Translations under genes and position numbers: made by a program
Shown here: positions 51,685 to 59,134 of the stretch, one piece after another
Position numbering within the stretch: the first letter of the stretch is position 1
Layout: every line of letters begins with the position of its first letter
The notes under the pieces: generated by a model
What the model was told of the DNA's origin: nothing
What the model saw: the letters and a program-made list of their open reading frames with translations, nothing else
Database searches by the model: none
From: Azospirillaceae bacterium
Lineage (GTDB): Bacteria > Pseudomonadota > Alphaproteobacteria > Azospirillales > Azospirillaceae
Direction: 5' to 3'
Assembly (NCBI GenBank): GCA_028283825.1
Contig: JAPWJW010000002.1
Coordinates: 613,501 to 677,500, forward strand
DNA: 64,000 bases

Positions 51685-51995
51685 GGTTCGATCTTGTCGC
51701 TGGCGATGAACATCGGGTTGTCGGCGAAGGTGCGGAACTGGGCCGCCACCTGGCGCATGGTGTCGGTGGCCACCTCCCCCTTGAAGCCCTCGGCATCCGC
51801 GATGTGGATGACCTCCAGGTACTGGAAGGGCGGGGCGGCATCCGATCCCTTCACGGCGTTCAGGCGATAGAGGTCGAAGCCGCCGGCGGAGGGCAACGCC
51901 CGCACGGTGGGGATGTCGGTGGTCCGCGCCCAAGTCTCGTAGGCAGCGGGATCGGCATCGGCCTTCAGGTTGAACAGGACGATCAGGTAGGGCAT
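51681..51995 (-). CDS. REDY-like protein (HapK family)
   Basis: 104-residue protein with a ferredoxin-like alpha+beta pattern: PYLIVLFNLKADADPAAYETWARTTDIPTV then FQYLEVIHIADAEGF. This resembles the REDY/HapK family first seen in prodigiosin-type pigment clusters, a small domain of unknown activity related to dimeric alpha-beta-barrel monooxygenases. Here it sits between OYE-like and SDR genes with an ATGA overlap to the latter, so a role in handling an intermediate of that pathway is likely. No other pigment genes are seen. Confidence 0.75.
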   Translation of the reverse strand: MPYLIVLFNLKADADPAAYETWARTTDIPTVRALPSAGGFDLYRLNAVKGSDAAPPFQYLEVIHIADAEGFKGEVATDTMRQVAAQFRTFADNPMFIASDKIEP

Positions 51996-52009
51996 GGGGC
52001 AGTCCTCAT

Positions 52010-54016
52010 TCACACGGCCATGCCGGCGGCATGGCCTTCCAGCGTGGCGTTCAGCAGGAAACGGGGGGCGTAGGCGTCGCCGGCCAGGTGGACGGACACG
52101 CCGGCGGCCTGCAAGGGCGCCAGCAGGTCGACGTTGGGCACCCGGGGCGTGGCATGGCACAGCAGGGCCACGTCGGTGACGGTGCGGGGCCGCCCGGTCA
52201 GGGCATGCACCAGGGTGACCGCCCCGTCCTCGAAGGCCGAGTTCGGATCGATGGTGTGCTGGGTCAGCACCTCGACGCCCAGGGCCGCCAGGCGGCGCTG
52301 GATGCCCTGGCGGTTGACCAGGGGCTCAGCCCCGGCGATGCGCTCACGCGGGCTGACCAGCACCACGGCCTCGAAGCGGGCCGCCAGGTACTCGGTAGCG
52401 GCATAGGTGAAGGCGGTGCCATCCTGGTCCCACAGCAGGGCCATGCCCGCTTGCCGGGCGGTCACCCGGGCCAGTTGGGCCATGGCCTCCCGGATGTCGG
52501 GGAAGAAGCCCTCGCCCCGGTATTCCACCGGCAGATGGGCCGGCCAGGCCGGGGTGGCGCCGGTGGCCAACACCACGGCATTCGGCCTGAGCGCCAGCAC
52601 GTCGTCCAAGGTGGCGGCACTGCCCAGCACGAAACGCACGCCGTGCCGGTCGGCCGCCAGCTTCTGGTAATCATAGACGCTGCTGATGCCCTCGCCCCCG
52701 GGCAAGGGCGCATGCAGCCGGGCCTTGCCGCCGACCTCATCGCTTGAGCCCAGCACGGTGACGGCATGGCCCCGGGCGGCGGCGGTCCAGGCGGCCTCCA
52801 GCCCGGCGGGGCCGGCCCCCACCACCACGATGGTGCCGGGATTGTCCGTCCGCGGCGGCGTCCAGTCGGCCTCATCCTCCGCCCCGACGCGGGGGTTGTT
52901 GTCGCACTGAAGCACGCCATGGGTGGCGATCAGGTGCCAGCAGGTGTTGCACGACACGCAGTAGCGGATGCTGGCCTCCTGGCCCGACTTGGCCTTGTTG
53001 GGCCAGGCGGGGTCGGTCACCAGGGGACGGGCCAGCATCACCAAATCGGCCAGGCCGTCGCGCACCAGGCGCTCGCCCTCGTTGGGATCGGTGATCAGGC
53101 CCAGGGCGCCGATGGCCGTGCCGGGGGCGGATTTGCCCAGGGTGGCGATCCTGTCGGCATAGGGCACCCGGCGCCCGTGGTTGTCCGGCAAATGCCAGTC
53201 CAGGGTATCGGCGTGGGACCCCCAGCAGTAGGTCAGGTAATCCACCACGCCGGTGGCGTGCACCAGGGCGGTGATGGCGGCCGCCTGGACCAGATCCACC
53301 CCGCCGGGCACGCCATCCTCCCCCGGCAGCTTGACCCCGATGAGGAAGTCCGGCCCACAGCGGCGGCGCAGTTCCCGGATCAGGTCGGTCAGCAGCCGGG
53401 CCCGGCCGGCGAGATCACCGCCATAGCGGTCGTCGCGGTGGTTGGATGCCTGGGACAGGAACTGGTGGAACAGATGCCCATGGCCGGCCGACAGCTCCAC
53501 CCCGGCGAAGCCGGCCCGGGCCAGGTTGACGGCGGATGTCGCGAACTCCTCGATCAGACCCTCGACCTCGGCCGTGGTCAGCGCATGGGCCACCGTGCCG
53601 GACAGATCGTCGGGCAGGGCCGAGGCGCTGATCAGGCGGCCGACGCGGCCCTCCTCATGGCGCCCCCGGCCGGGGTCCTGCACCTGGCCGATCAGGCCGC
53701 AGCCCTCATGCTCGACGGCCGCCGCCCAGCGGGCGAGCGCATCGGTGTTGAGGCCAGTCAGCACATCGACCTTGGTGCCGTTCAGCTGGCGGGACAGCAC
53801 CGCCAGCGGCTCGGTCACCGTCAACGCGGCCCCGCCGCGCGCCCGGTTGACGTGATAGGCGATCAGCCTGTCGGTCACCCGGCCCCGATCCTGGAACCGG
53901 GTGGAGGTGGAGGCGTGCACCACCCGGTTGCGCAAGGTGCGCCGGCCCAGGGTCAGGGGGGAGAACAGGTGCGGATAACGGGTCTCCGCACCCGCTGAGG
54001 GATCGTCCAACGGCAT
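52010..54016 (-). CDS. OYE / 2,4-dienoyl-CoA-reductase-type flavoenzyme
   Basis: 668-residue two-part flavoenzyme. The N-terminal old-yellow-enzyme FMN barrel (LFSPLTLGRRTLRNRVVHAS, GFAGVELSAGHGHLFHQFLS, GVKLPGED) is followed near residues 345-367 by a [4Fe-4S] cysteine set (CVSCNTC then C after 11 residues) and a C-terminal FAD/NAD(P) domain (VVVGAGPAGLEAAWTAAARG, VVLATGATP). This is the plan of 2,4-dienoyl-CoA reductase, trimethylamine dehydrogenase and related enzymes. The Cys spacing is one residue shorter than usual between the second and third Cys. The RYGGDLAGRARLL segment is well kept. It would reduce an activated C=C or demethylate an amine; the choice is open. Confidence 0.88.
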   Translation of the reverse strand: MPLDDPSAGAETRYPHLFSPLTLGRRTLRNRVVHASTSTRFQDRGRVTDRLIAYHVNRARGGAALTVTEPLAVLSRQLNGTKVDVLTGLNTDALARWAAAVEHEGCGLIGQVQDPGRGRHEEGRVGRLISASALPDDLSGTVAHALTTAEVEGLIEEFATSAVNLARAGFAGVELSAGHGHLFHQFLSQASNHRDDRYGGDLAGRARLLTDLIRELRRRCGPDFLIGVKLPGEDGVPGGVDLVQAAAITALVHATGVVDYLTYCWGSHADTLDWHLPDNHGRRVPYADRIATLGKSAPGTAIGALGLITDPNEGERLVRDGLADLVMLARPLVTDPAWPNKAKSGQEASIRYCVSCNTCWHLIATHGVLQCDNNPRVGAEDEADWTPPRTDNPGTIVVVGAGPAGLEAAWTAAARGHAVTVLGSSDEVGGKARLHAPLPGGEGISSVYDYQKLAADRHGVRFVLGSAATLDDVLALRPNAVVLATGATPAWPAHLPVEYRGEGFFPDIREAMAQLARVTARQAGMALLWDQDGTAFTYAATEYLAARFEAVVLVSPRERIAGAEPLVNRQGIQRRLAALGVEVLTQHTIDPNSAFEDGAVTLVHALTGRPRTVTDVALLCHATPRVPNVDLLAPLQAAGVSVHLAGDAYAPRFLLNATLEGHAAGMAV

Positions 54017-54022
54017 TAAGGG

Positions 54023-55216
54023 TCAGCCCGCCTTGCGGCCGCCGAAGAGGTACCAGCCGCCCCGGCCATGCGGCGGGCTCTCGACGGTGCCGTCCAGGAA
54101 GGCCGGGTACTGGTCCAGGTCGAAGCTGGTGACGTCGGGGATGGTGACCTCGAAGGTGTCGGCCCGGGGGAAACCCGCCTCGACCGCCAGTTCGGTGGGG
54201 TCCTGGGACCGGTATGAGGCGTAATAGGGCTCGGCGTTGTTCTCGGTGTCCCAGTCGTAGGCGAAGTTCATGAAGGCGTCGCAGGCCTTGTGCGGCGGCA
54301 GTTCCATGAAGGCCAGGATGCCGCCCGGCGCCAGCAGGCGATGAACCTCCTTCAGGATCTGCCGGGTCACCGGCACCGGCACCTCATGCAGGAAAAAGCT
54401 GGAGACGATCAGGTCGAAATGGCCGTCGGGGAAATCGGTGGCGGCCGCGTCCTGCTGGCTGAAATGGATGGCCACGTCCTCGAACTCGGCCTTGGCGTGG
54501 CCGTAGCGCAGGCCGGGTGCCGCCACGTCGATGCCGTGGGCCTCGATGCCGGGGAAGGCCTTGGGGTAGGCGGTCAGGTTGGCGCCCGATTGCGTCGCCA
54601 TGTCCAGGACGCGGGCAGGGCGGAAGTCCGGCCGGGTGGCCTTGAGCCAATAGGCGATGGACTGGCCGACGCCGGCGAAGTTGCGGGTTTTGGTGATGCG
54701 GCCGGCGCCGGCGGTGGGCGACAGGCCCCGGCCCAGCAGCACGCCCTGGGCCACGTCGTCGGCCCCGAACTCGCTATGGTAGCCGCCCGGCGCCAGATGG
54801 ACGTCGCCCTCGCTGACGTAATGGGGGATCTCAAGGTCGGGGTTGAGGCGCAGGGAGCCGCCGGCGGCGTTGCTCTGGGCGGCGGAGCGGGCGACCTCGA
54901 TCATCTGCGGCAGGGCCCGCTCCACGGCGGCCTGGCGGGCCAGGGGTCCCATCTCCTGGGCGTTGTAGCGGATGCTGCTGTAGAAGCGGTAGAAATGGTC
55001 GGTCTTCATCGCCTCGGCGATCTCCGCCCCGGTCTGCGGCGCCCGGCCGTGTTCCGCCACATAGCCCGGTAGCACGTTCTGCTCAAAGGCGGTGCGGCAG
55101 TCGAAGCGCAGCCTCAGCATGGCGTGGGTATGGATGGCGCCCACCGCCCGCTGGCGCGAATACTCCTCCGCCGTCGGCGTCAGCAGGCTGTCGATGTCCG
55201 GCACCGTGTTCACCAT
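54023..55216 (-). CDS. class I SAM-dependent methyltransferase
   Basis: 397-residue protein with an N-terminal region of about 190 residues of unknown kind, then a Rossmann methyltransferase domain: RVLDMATQSGANLTAYPKAFP (motif I, with an unusual TQSGAN in place of GxGxG), the acidic strand HGIDVAAPGL, FDLIVSSFFLHEVPV (motif IV/post-I) and LKEVHRLLAPGGILAFMELPP. ATG at 55214-55216 has AAGGAG 7 bp upstream and overlaps the stop of the preceding small gene (ATGA). The substrate is unknown; its place in the operon suggests a small-molecule O- or C-methylation, or demethylation coupled to the OYE-type enzyme. Confidence 0.85.
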   Translation of the reverse strand: MVNTVPDIDSLLTPTAEEYSRQRAVGAIHTHAMLRLRFDCRTAFEQNVLPGYVAEHGRAPQTGAEIAEAMKTDHFYRFYSSIRYNAQEMGPLARQAAVERALPQMIEVARSAAQSNAAGGSLRLNPDLEIPHYVSEGDVHLAPGGYHSEFGADDVAQGVLLGRGLSPTAGAGRITKTRNFAGVGQSIAYWLKATRPDFRPARVLDMATQSGANLTAYPKAFPGIEAHGIDVAAPGLRYGHAKAEFEDVAIHFSQQDAAATDFPDGHFDLIVSSFFLHEVPVPVTRQILKEVHRLLAPGGILAFMELPPHKACDAFMNFAYDWDTENNAEPYYASYRSQDPTELAVEAGFPRADTFEVTIPDVTSFDLDQYPAFLDGTVESPPHGRGGWYLFGGRKAG

Positions 55217-55518
55217 CACCTGTCTCCTTGTTCACCGTTGGGGCTGAGATGGATGCGCAGGATCCGCTCGACGAAGGCGGCGCGCTCGGCGGTGCGTTCG
55301 GCCTCGACCTCCGGCGCCACCGGCAGGTCGCGCAGGTCGGCGCGGCTGACTGTGCCCTTGGTCTCCAGCAGGCGTTCCAGGGTGTCCTGGCGGTCGCGCA
55401 GGACCATGACCTCGGTCATCAGTTCCAGGAAGAAGGTCATGACCTGGTCGACGGCCGGGTCGTCGAAGAAGGTGGAACGCCGGCCCTTGGTCACGCGGGG
55501 AAGGATGCGCTCGCTCAT
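55216..55518 (-). CDS. 100-residue conserved-looking protein, unknown function
   Basis: Small charged protein with no motif I recognise. The middle (VDQVMTFFLELMTEVMVLRDRQDTLERLLE) is likely a long amphipathic helix or coiled coil, followed by VSRADLRDLPVAPEVEAERTAERAAFVERILR, another helix. Its stop overlaps the methyltransferase start by four bases, and the membrane protein gene ends 22 bp upstream. It might be a small subunit or an assembly partner of the methyltransferase. Confidence 0.65.
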   Translation of the reverse strand: MSERILPRVTKGRRSTFFDDPAVDQVMTFFLELMTEVMVLRDRQDTLERLLETKGTVSRADLRDLPVAPEVEAERTAERAAFVERILRIHLSPNGEQGDR

Positions 55519-55540
55519 GACGATAGCCTTTGCGGATTGA

Positions 55541-56194
55541 TCAGAACGGCTTGGTGACGCCCAGGAAGGCCATGACCAGGACCAGGCCCCAGATGGCGAA
55601 GACGGTGATGCGCAGTGGGTTCCACAGCGGCGCCGGCACGAAGGGGGCGCCGGGCTTGGGCGGGATAGGCGGTTTCATCAGGAGAAGGATGCGGACCAGG
55701 ACGCCCAGCAGCAGCAACACGCCGAACAGGGTGATCTTGGTGGCCAGCCAGCGGCTGTTGATGGGCGAACCCGTCACCAGGCAGGTGATGCCCAGCCCCA
55801 TGAAGGCCAGGGTGGCGATGACGCGCACCCCCAGATCGACTTTGAAGAACAGCTTGGCCCGGGGGGTGCCTTGGCGCAGATAGATCATCCACACCAGCCA
55901 CAGCCAGGCGAAGGCCAGGACCCAGATGACGGCCAGCGCGGCACCGCCCAAGGGCAGTCCCCAGTTGCTGGCGAGCGTCAGGCCCACCGGCACCATCAGC
56001 ACCATGGCGGTGCGCGGCCCCATGTCGATGCGGCCACTGGCCTTGCGCAAGCGTTCCCGGGCGTTGCCGGTCAGGTCGGCCTTGTTGGCCCCCATGCCGG
56101 TGATGAACACGCCCAAATCCGTGCCCAGCCAATAGGCGAACAGCACGACATGCAGAAACGCCACTGCGCGAAACGGATCGATGTACACGCCCAA
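55541..56194 (-). CDS. polytopic membrane protein, unknown function
   Basis: 217 residues with about five to six hydrophobic helices: AVAFLHVVLFAYWLGTDLG, TAMVLMVPVGLTLA, LAVIWVLAFAWLWLVWMIYL, VIATLAFMGLGITCL, ITLFGVLLLLGVLVRILLL and ITVFAIWGLVLVMAFLG. The first helix (HVVLFAYWLGTDLGVF) recalls DUF2269- or CopD-like proteins with a conserved His, but I cannot assign it with certainty. It is the first gene of the minus-strand operon (membrane protein, 100-residue protein, methyltransferase, OYE-like, HapK-like, SDR, and probably the TonB receptor). Transport or electron transfer are possible roles. Confidence 0.7.
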   Translation of the reverse strand: MGVYIDPFRAVAFLHVVLFAYWLGTDLGVFITGMGANKADLTGNARERLRKASGRIDMGPRTAMVLMVPVGLTLASNWGLPLGGAALAVIWVLAFAWLWLVWMIYLRQGTPRAKLFFKVDLGVRVIATLAFMGLGITCLVTGSPINSRWLATKITLFGVLLLLGVLVRILLLMKPPIPPKPGAPFVPAPLWNPLRITVFAIWGLVLVMAFLGVTKPF

Positions 56195-56569
56195 GAAAAG
56201 CCCCCTGTCGTTTTCAAGACCGGCGGCATCTGGACACGCACGGTCACGCGGCCGCCTTTGGCGCGGCCGTTACGTCATTTCAAATTCGGGAACCGCGTGC
56301 GCTTGCAGCACGCCCTTGCGGGACTGCCCGCCTACCTGTTGATGTGAGTATGGGGAAGGGCGGTGCCGTGCAGGAAATGCAAATTGGTTGCGCGGGCATA
56401 CAAATTGTTTATGGCCCGAATTGGATGAGGTTGGCCCCTCAGGCGCCGGGCGCCAGCATCCGCTGGCTTGGGCTTCCTCGCATTTCGGTCCGCTAACGCT
56501 CCCCAAAATGCTCCGGCGGCCGCGGTCGCGGCCTACAGCGGCACGAGTCAAGCCCTCGCGCCGCTGATG
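56195..56569. other. intergenic region, operon promoter plus repeat copy C
   Basis: 375 bp between the LysR stop and the first gene of the minus-strand operon. About 134 bp (56433-56566) is repeat copy C. The remaining 240 bp upstream of the operon must hold its promoter, since the repeat could terminate read-through from lysR. I see no clear sigma-70 hexamers. Confidence 0.4.
56433..56566 (-). repeat. structured dispersed repeat, copy C
   Basis: Minus-strand copy starting 3 nt after the stop of the LysR gene. Stem 1: CAGCGGC-CGAG with CTCG-GCCGCTG (56536-56566). Stem 2: GGCCGCG with CGCGGCC. Stem 3: GCATTTTGG with CCGAAATGC. Stem 4: GCCAGC-ggat-GCTGGC. It ends in GCCCGGCGCCTGAGGGG and lacks the fifth hairpin of copies A and B. 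Compared with the other copies the two arms of stems 2, 3 and 4 change together. Confidence 0.78.
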
Positions 56570-57472
56570 TCAGGCGGGACCGCCGCCACCAGCCGGGGGG
56601 AAGGCGTCGCGCAGCAAGCTCACCAGCCGTTGCGCCAGCGGCCGCAGCGGCGCGTCGGACCGGTGCAACAGTCCCGCCTGCCGGATGACGGGCATGTCGG
56701 GTGCCGCGAGGACCATGGCGGCCGATCCCGCCATCATGTCGGTGGGCAGCAGGGCCAGGAAACCCTCATGCACGACCAGCGACCGCATCAGCGCCAGGCT
56801 GTCCACGCGCACGACCGTTGCCGGCATGGCCTGCCGGCCGGCGGCGAAATAGCGGACCATGAAGTCGTCGGCATGCGGCCGGTCCAGCAGGGCCCAGCGC
56901 TGCCGCGTCAGGTCGGCCATGGTGACCGATGGCGCCCCCGCCAGCGCATGGTCCGTCCCGGCGTACACGGCGAAGGGCACCGGCGCCAGCGCCTGGAACG
57001 CCAGGCCCGTTTGCATGCGGCTGGCCGGCGCCACCGCCAGGGCCAAATCCACCTGGCCGTCCAGCAGCAGGGGCACCGCCTCCTCGATGAAGACCTGGCG
57101 CACGGTGACCGACACCCGGTCGTGATCGGCCAGCAGGCGGGCGATGGCGCGGTGGATGTGGTGGTCGATGAACATCTCCCCCACCGCCAGGGTCAGTTCG
57201 CCGCCCAGCCCCTCGGCCGCCAGCCGCACCTCATGCCGGGCGCGCTCCGCCTCGTTGATCATGAACTTGGCGTGCTGGTACATCGCTTGGCCGGCGCGGG
57301 TGCTGCGCACGCCGCTGGTGCCGCGGTCCAGCAGCTGCGCGCCCACGAAATCCTCCAGCGCGCGGATGCTGCGGGTCAGCGCCGGTTGCGTCAGGTGCAC
57401 CTGCTGCGCGGCGCGGGAGAACGATCCCTGTTCGACGACGGCGATGAAGTGCCGCAACTGGCGCAAATCCAT
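56570..57472 (-). CDS. LysR-family transcriptional regulator 1
   Basis: 300-residue LysR-type regulator. N-terminal winged helix-turn-helix: MDLRQLRHFIAVVEQGSFSRAAQQVHLTQPALTRSIRALEDFVGAQLLDR, then a linker helix and a periplasmic-binding-protein-like effector domain (from about residue 90; DLALAVAP, LDRPHADDFMVRYF). The ATG at 57470-57472 matches the conserved MDLRQL start. It is divergent from the first flavin monooxygenase gene and upstream of the seven-gene operon on the same strand, so it may control one or both. Repeat copy C begins 3 nt after the stop. Confidence 0.92.
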   Translation of the reverse strand: MDLRQLRHFIAVVEQGSFSRAAQQVHLTQPALTRSIRALEDFVGAQLLDRGTSGVRSTRAGQAMYQHAKFMINEAERARHEVRLAAEGLGGELTLAVGEMFIDHHIHRAIARLLADHDRVSVTVRQVFIEEAVPLLLDGQVDLALAVAPASRMQTGLAFQALAPVPFAVYAGTDHALAGAPSVTMADLTRQRWALLDRPHADDFMVRYFAAGRQAMPATVVRVDSLALMRSLVVHEGFLALLPTDMMAGSAAMVLAAPDMPVIRQAGLLHRSDAPLRPLAQRLVSLLRDAFPPAGGGGPA

Positions 57473-57490
57473 GGGCGGCCATTCCCCCTG

Positions 57491-57514
57491 CCAATAAATG
57501 CCCCACCAATAAAT
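57491..57514. promoter_or_regulatory. direct repeat in LysR promoter region
   Basis: CCAATAAAT occurs at 57491-57499 and 57506-57514, 15 bp apart, 20-40 bp upstream of the LysR start, within a short region flanked by GCCCC and GGGGC. It is a candidate autoregulatory site or part of the promoter; LysR sites are more usually interrupted dyads, so this is tentative. Confidence 0.35.
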
Positions 57515-57608
57515 CCAAGGTATAGGGGCAAAACAAAAAAGCAATTGCCGCCTATTCGCCCGGTGGATACCGTCGTTCCCGAAATCATTCACCCATTCAA
57601 AGCACTGC

Positions 57609-57734
57609 CGGCGGCATGAGAAATGCCGCCGTAGGACGCGACTGCGTCCGCCGCAGATTTCTGGGGAGCCGAAGGCGGACTGGAAATCGAGGAAGCCCAA
57701 GCCGGCGGATGCCGGCGCCCGGCGCTTGAGGGAA
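57609..57734 (+). repeat. structured dispersed repeat, copy D
   Basis: Plus-strand copy ending 21 bp before the first flavin monooxygenase gene. Stem 1: CGGCGGCAT with ATGCCGCCG (57609-57631). Stem 2: GGACGC-gact-GCGTCC. Stem 3: GATTTC with GAAATC. Stem 4: GCCGGC-ggat-GCCGGC. It is the only copy not directly after a gene end: no plus-strand gene precedes it. Its last 39 bases (57694-57732) are identical to those of copy E. Confidence 0.78.
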
Positions 57735-57755
57735 CATTCAAAAAGGGAAAAAACC

Positions 57756-58841
57756 ATGCCGGTGGAAATAAACGGGCTGCTGAACCACAATCTGGGGACG
57801 GAGATCGAACCCGTTCCCTTTCATCACTACGATGTCCAGGGGATCGCGGCCCAGGCGCGGCTGCACGACGCCCATGGCTACGACCGCGTGCTGATCGCCA
57901 ATGCCGCCGTCATGCCCGACAATATTTCCACCGCCGGCTATGTCGCGGCGGTGACGGAGCGGCTGGGCGTCATGCTGGCCCACCGCCCCGGTTTCATCGC
58001 CCCCACCATGGCGGCCCGCCTGCTGGCCACCCTGGATCTGCTGCTGAAGGGCCGGCTGGGGGTGCACATCATCACCGCCGCCAGCGACGTCGAGACCCAG
58101 GCGGACGGCGACTACCTGACCAAGGTGCAGCGCTACGAGCGGTCGCGCGAATACATCGGCATCCTGCGGCAAATCTGGGCGGCGACGGCGCCCGTGGACC
58201 ACCAGGGGGACTGGTACCGCTTCAATGGCGGCTTCGCGGCGGTGAAGGCCACGCGGCCCAGCATCCCCGTCTATTTCGGCGGCCTGTCGCCAGAGGCGAT
58301 TTCCGTGGGGGCCGAGTGCGCCGACACCTTCGCCACCCTCAGCGACACCGTGGCCGGCATGGCCGAGGTGGTGGCCAAGGTGCGGGCGGCCGCCGCCCCC
58401 GCCGGCCGCGACCCCCGTTTCCTCATGTCCATCCGCGTCGTGCTGGGTAAGACGGAGGGCGCCGCCTGGGATGAGGCCGCGCGCATCGAACGGCGCATCC
58501 GTGAGCTGACGCCGCCCCGGCCCGCCAACGCCGAAAAGCCGGCGGCCGCCGGCTTCCAGCGCACCGCCGATCTGGCCCAGCAGGGCGACCGGCTGGAGAA
58601 ATGCTTCTGGAACGGCATCAACAAGCTGCGCGGCGGGCAGAGCAACAGCGGCACGCTGGTGGGCACGCCGGACCAGCTGGTCGATGCCCTGATGGACTAT
58701 TACGCCGCCGGCGTCAGCGGCTTCATCGTGCGCGGCTATCACGGCCTGGCCGATGTGGAGTGGGTGGGGCGTGAGATCATCCCGGCCCTGCGGGCGGCGG
58801 CGGACGCCCATGACCCGGCGGGCGACGGCGCGAGGCAGTAA
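57756..58841 (+). CDS. LLM-class flavin monooxygenase 1 (SsuD-like)
   Basis: 361-residue bacterial-luciferase-like FMN-dependent monooxygenase, closest in pattern to alkanesulfonate and dimethylsulfone monooxygenases (SsuD/SfnG): HRPGFIAPTMAARLLATLDLLLKGRLGVHIITAASD, DGDYLTKVQRYERSREYIGILRQIW, RPSIPVYFGGLSPEA and TLVGTPDQLVDALMDYYAAGV. It needs reduced FMN from a separate reductase, which is not in the window. ATG at 57756 with AAGGG 8 bp upstream. It lies between repeat copies D and E and the TAA stop falls in the loop of stem 1 of copy E. The substrate is probably a sulfonate, sulfone or similar small compound. Confidence 0.87.
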   Translation: MPVEINGLLNHNLGTEIEPVPFHHYDVQGIAAQARLHDAHGYDRVLIANAAVMPDNISTAGYVAAVTERLGVMLAHRPGFIAPTMAARLLATLDLLLKGRLGVHIITAASDVETQADGDYLTKVQRYERSREYIGILRQIWAATAPVDHQGDWYRFNGGFAAVKATRPSIPVYFGGLSPEAISVGAECADTFATLSDTVAGMAEVVAKVRAAAAPAGRDPRFLMSIRVVLGKTEGAAWDEAARIERRIRELTPPRPANAEKPAAAGFQRTADLAQQGDRLEKCFWNGINKLRGGQSNSGTLVGTPDQLVDALMDYYAAGVSGFIVRGYHGLADVEWVGREIIPALRAAADAHDPAGDGARQ

Positions 58842-58945
58842 CTCGTGCCGTTGCAGGCCGGCGACCGCCGGCCCCGCAGCGAGCACCGAAGGGCGGAGCG
58901 AGGATAGCCCAAGCCGGCGGATGCCGGCGCCCGGCGCTTGAGGGC
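58825..58945 (+). repeat. structured dispersed repeat, copy E
   Basis: Plus-strand copy that overlaps the end of the flavin monooxygenase gene. Stem 1: ACGGCGCGAG (58825-58834) with CTCGTGCCGT (58842-58851), holding the TAA stop in its loop. Stem 2: GGCCGGC-gacc-GCCGGCC. Stem 3 is diverged. Stem 4: GCCGGC-ggat-GCCGGC, followed by GCCCGGCGCTTGAGGG. The last 39 bases equal those of copy D, 1,212 bp away. Confidence 0.72.
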
Positions 58946-59134
58946 GCACGCAACCTCTTCCATAGATTCTACGTATGCCTTCGGCGGCAAATCTCATTTT
59001 TCCGCACATTTCGCCCGCGCCATCATGGACCCGCAATCAGAAGGGGCGCCACGCCTTGAGCCTGCCCAGGGGGTGCGGGCCTCGGGGGCCGGGAACCGGC
59101 CACGGGGGTGGGTCCATGCATTCAGGGAATATCG

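Noticed and set aside
51681..51995. HapK-like gene as evidence for a prodigiosin cluster
   Set aside because: No other pigment biosynthesis gene occurs in the window; HapK-like domains are found in many unrelated clusters.
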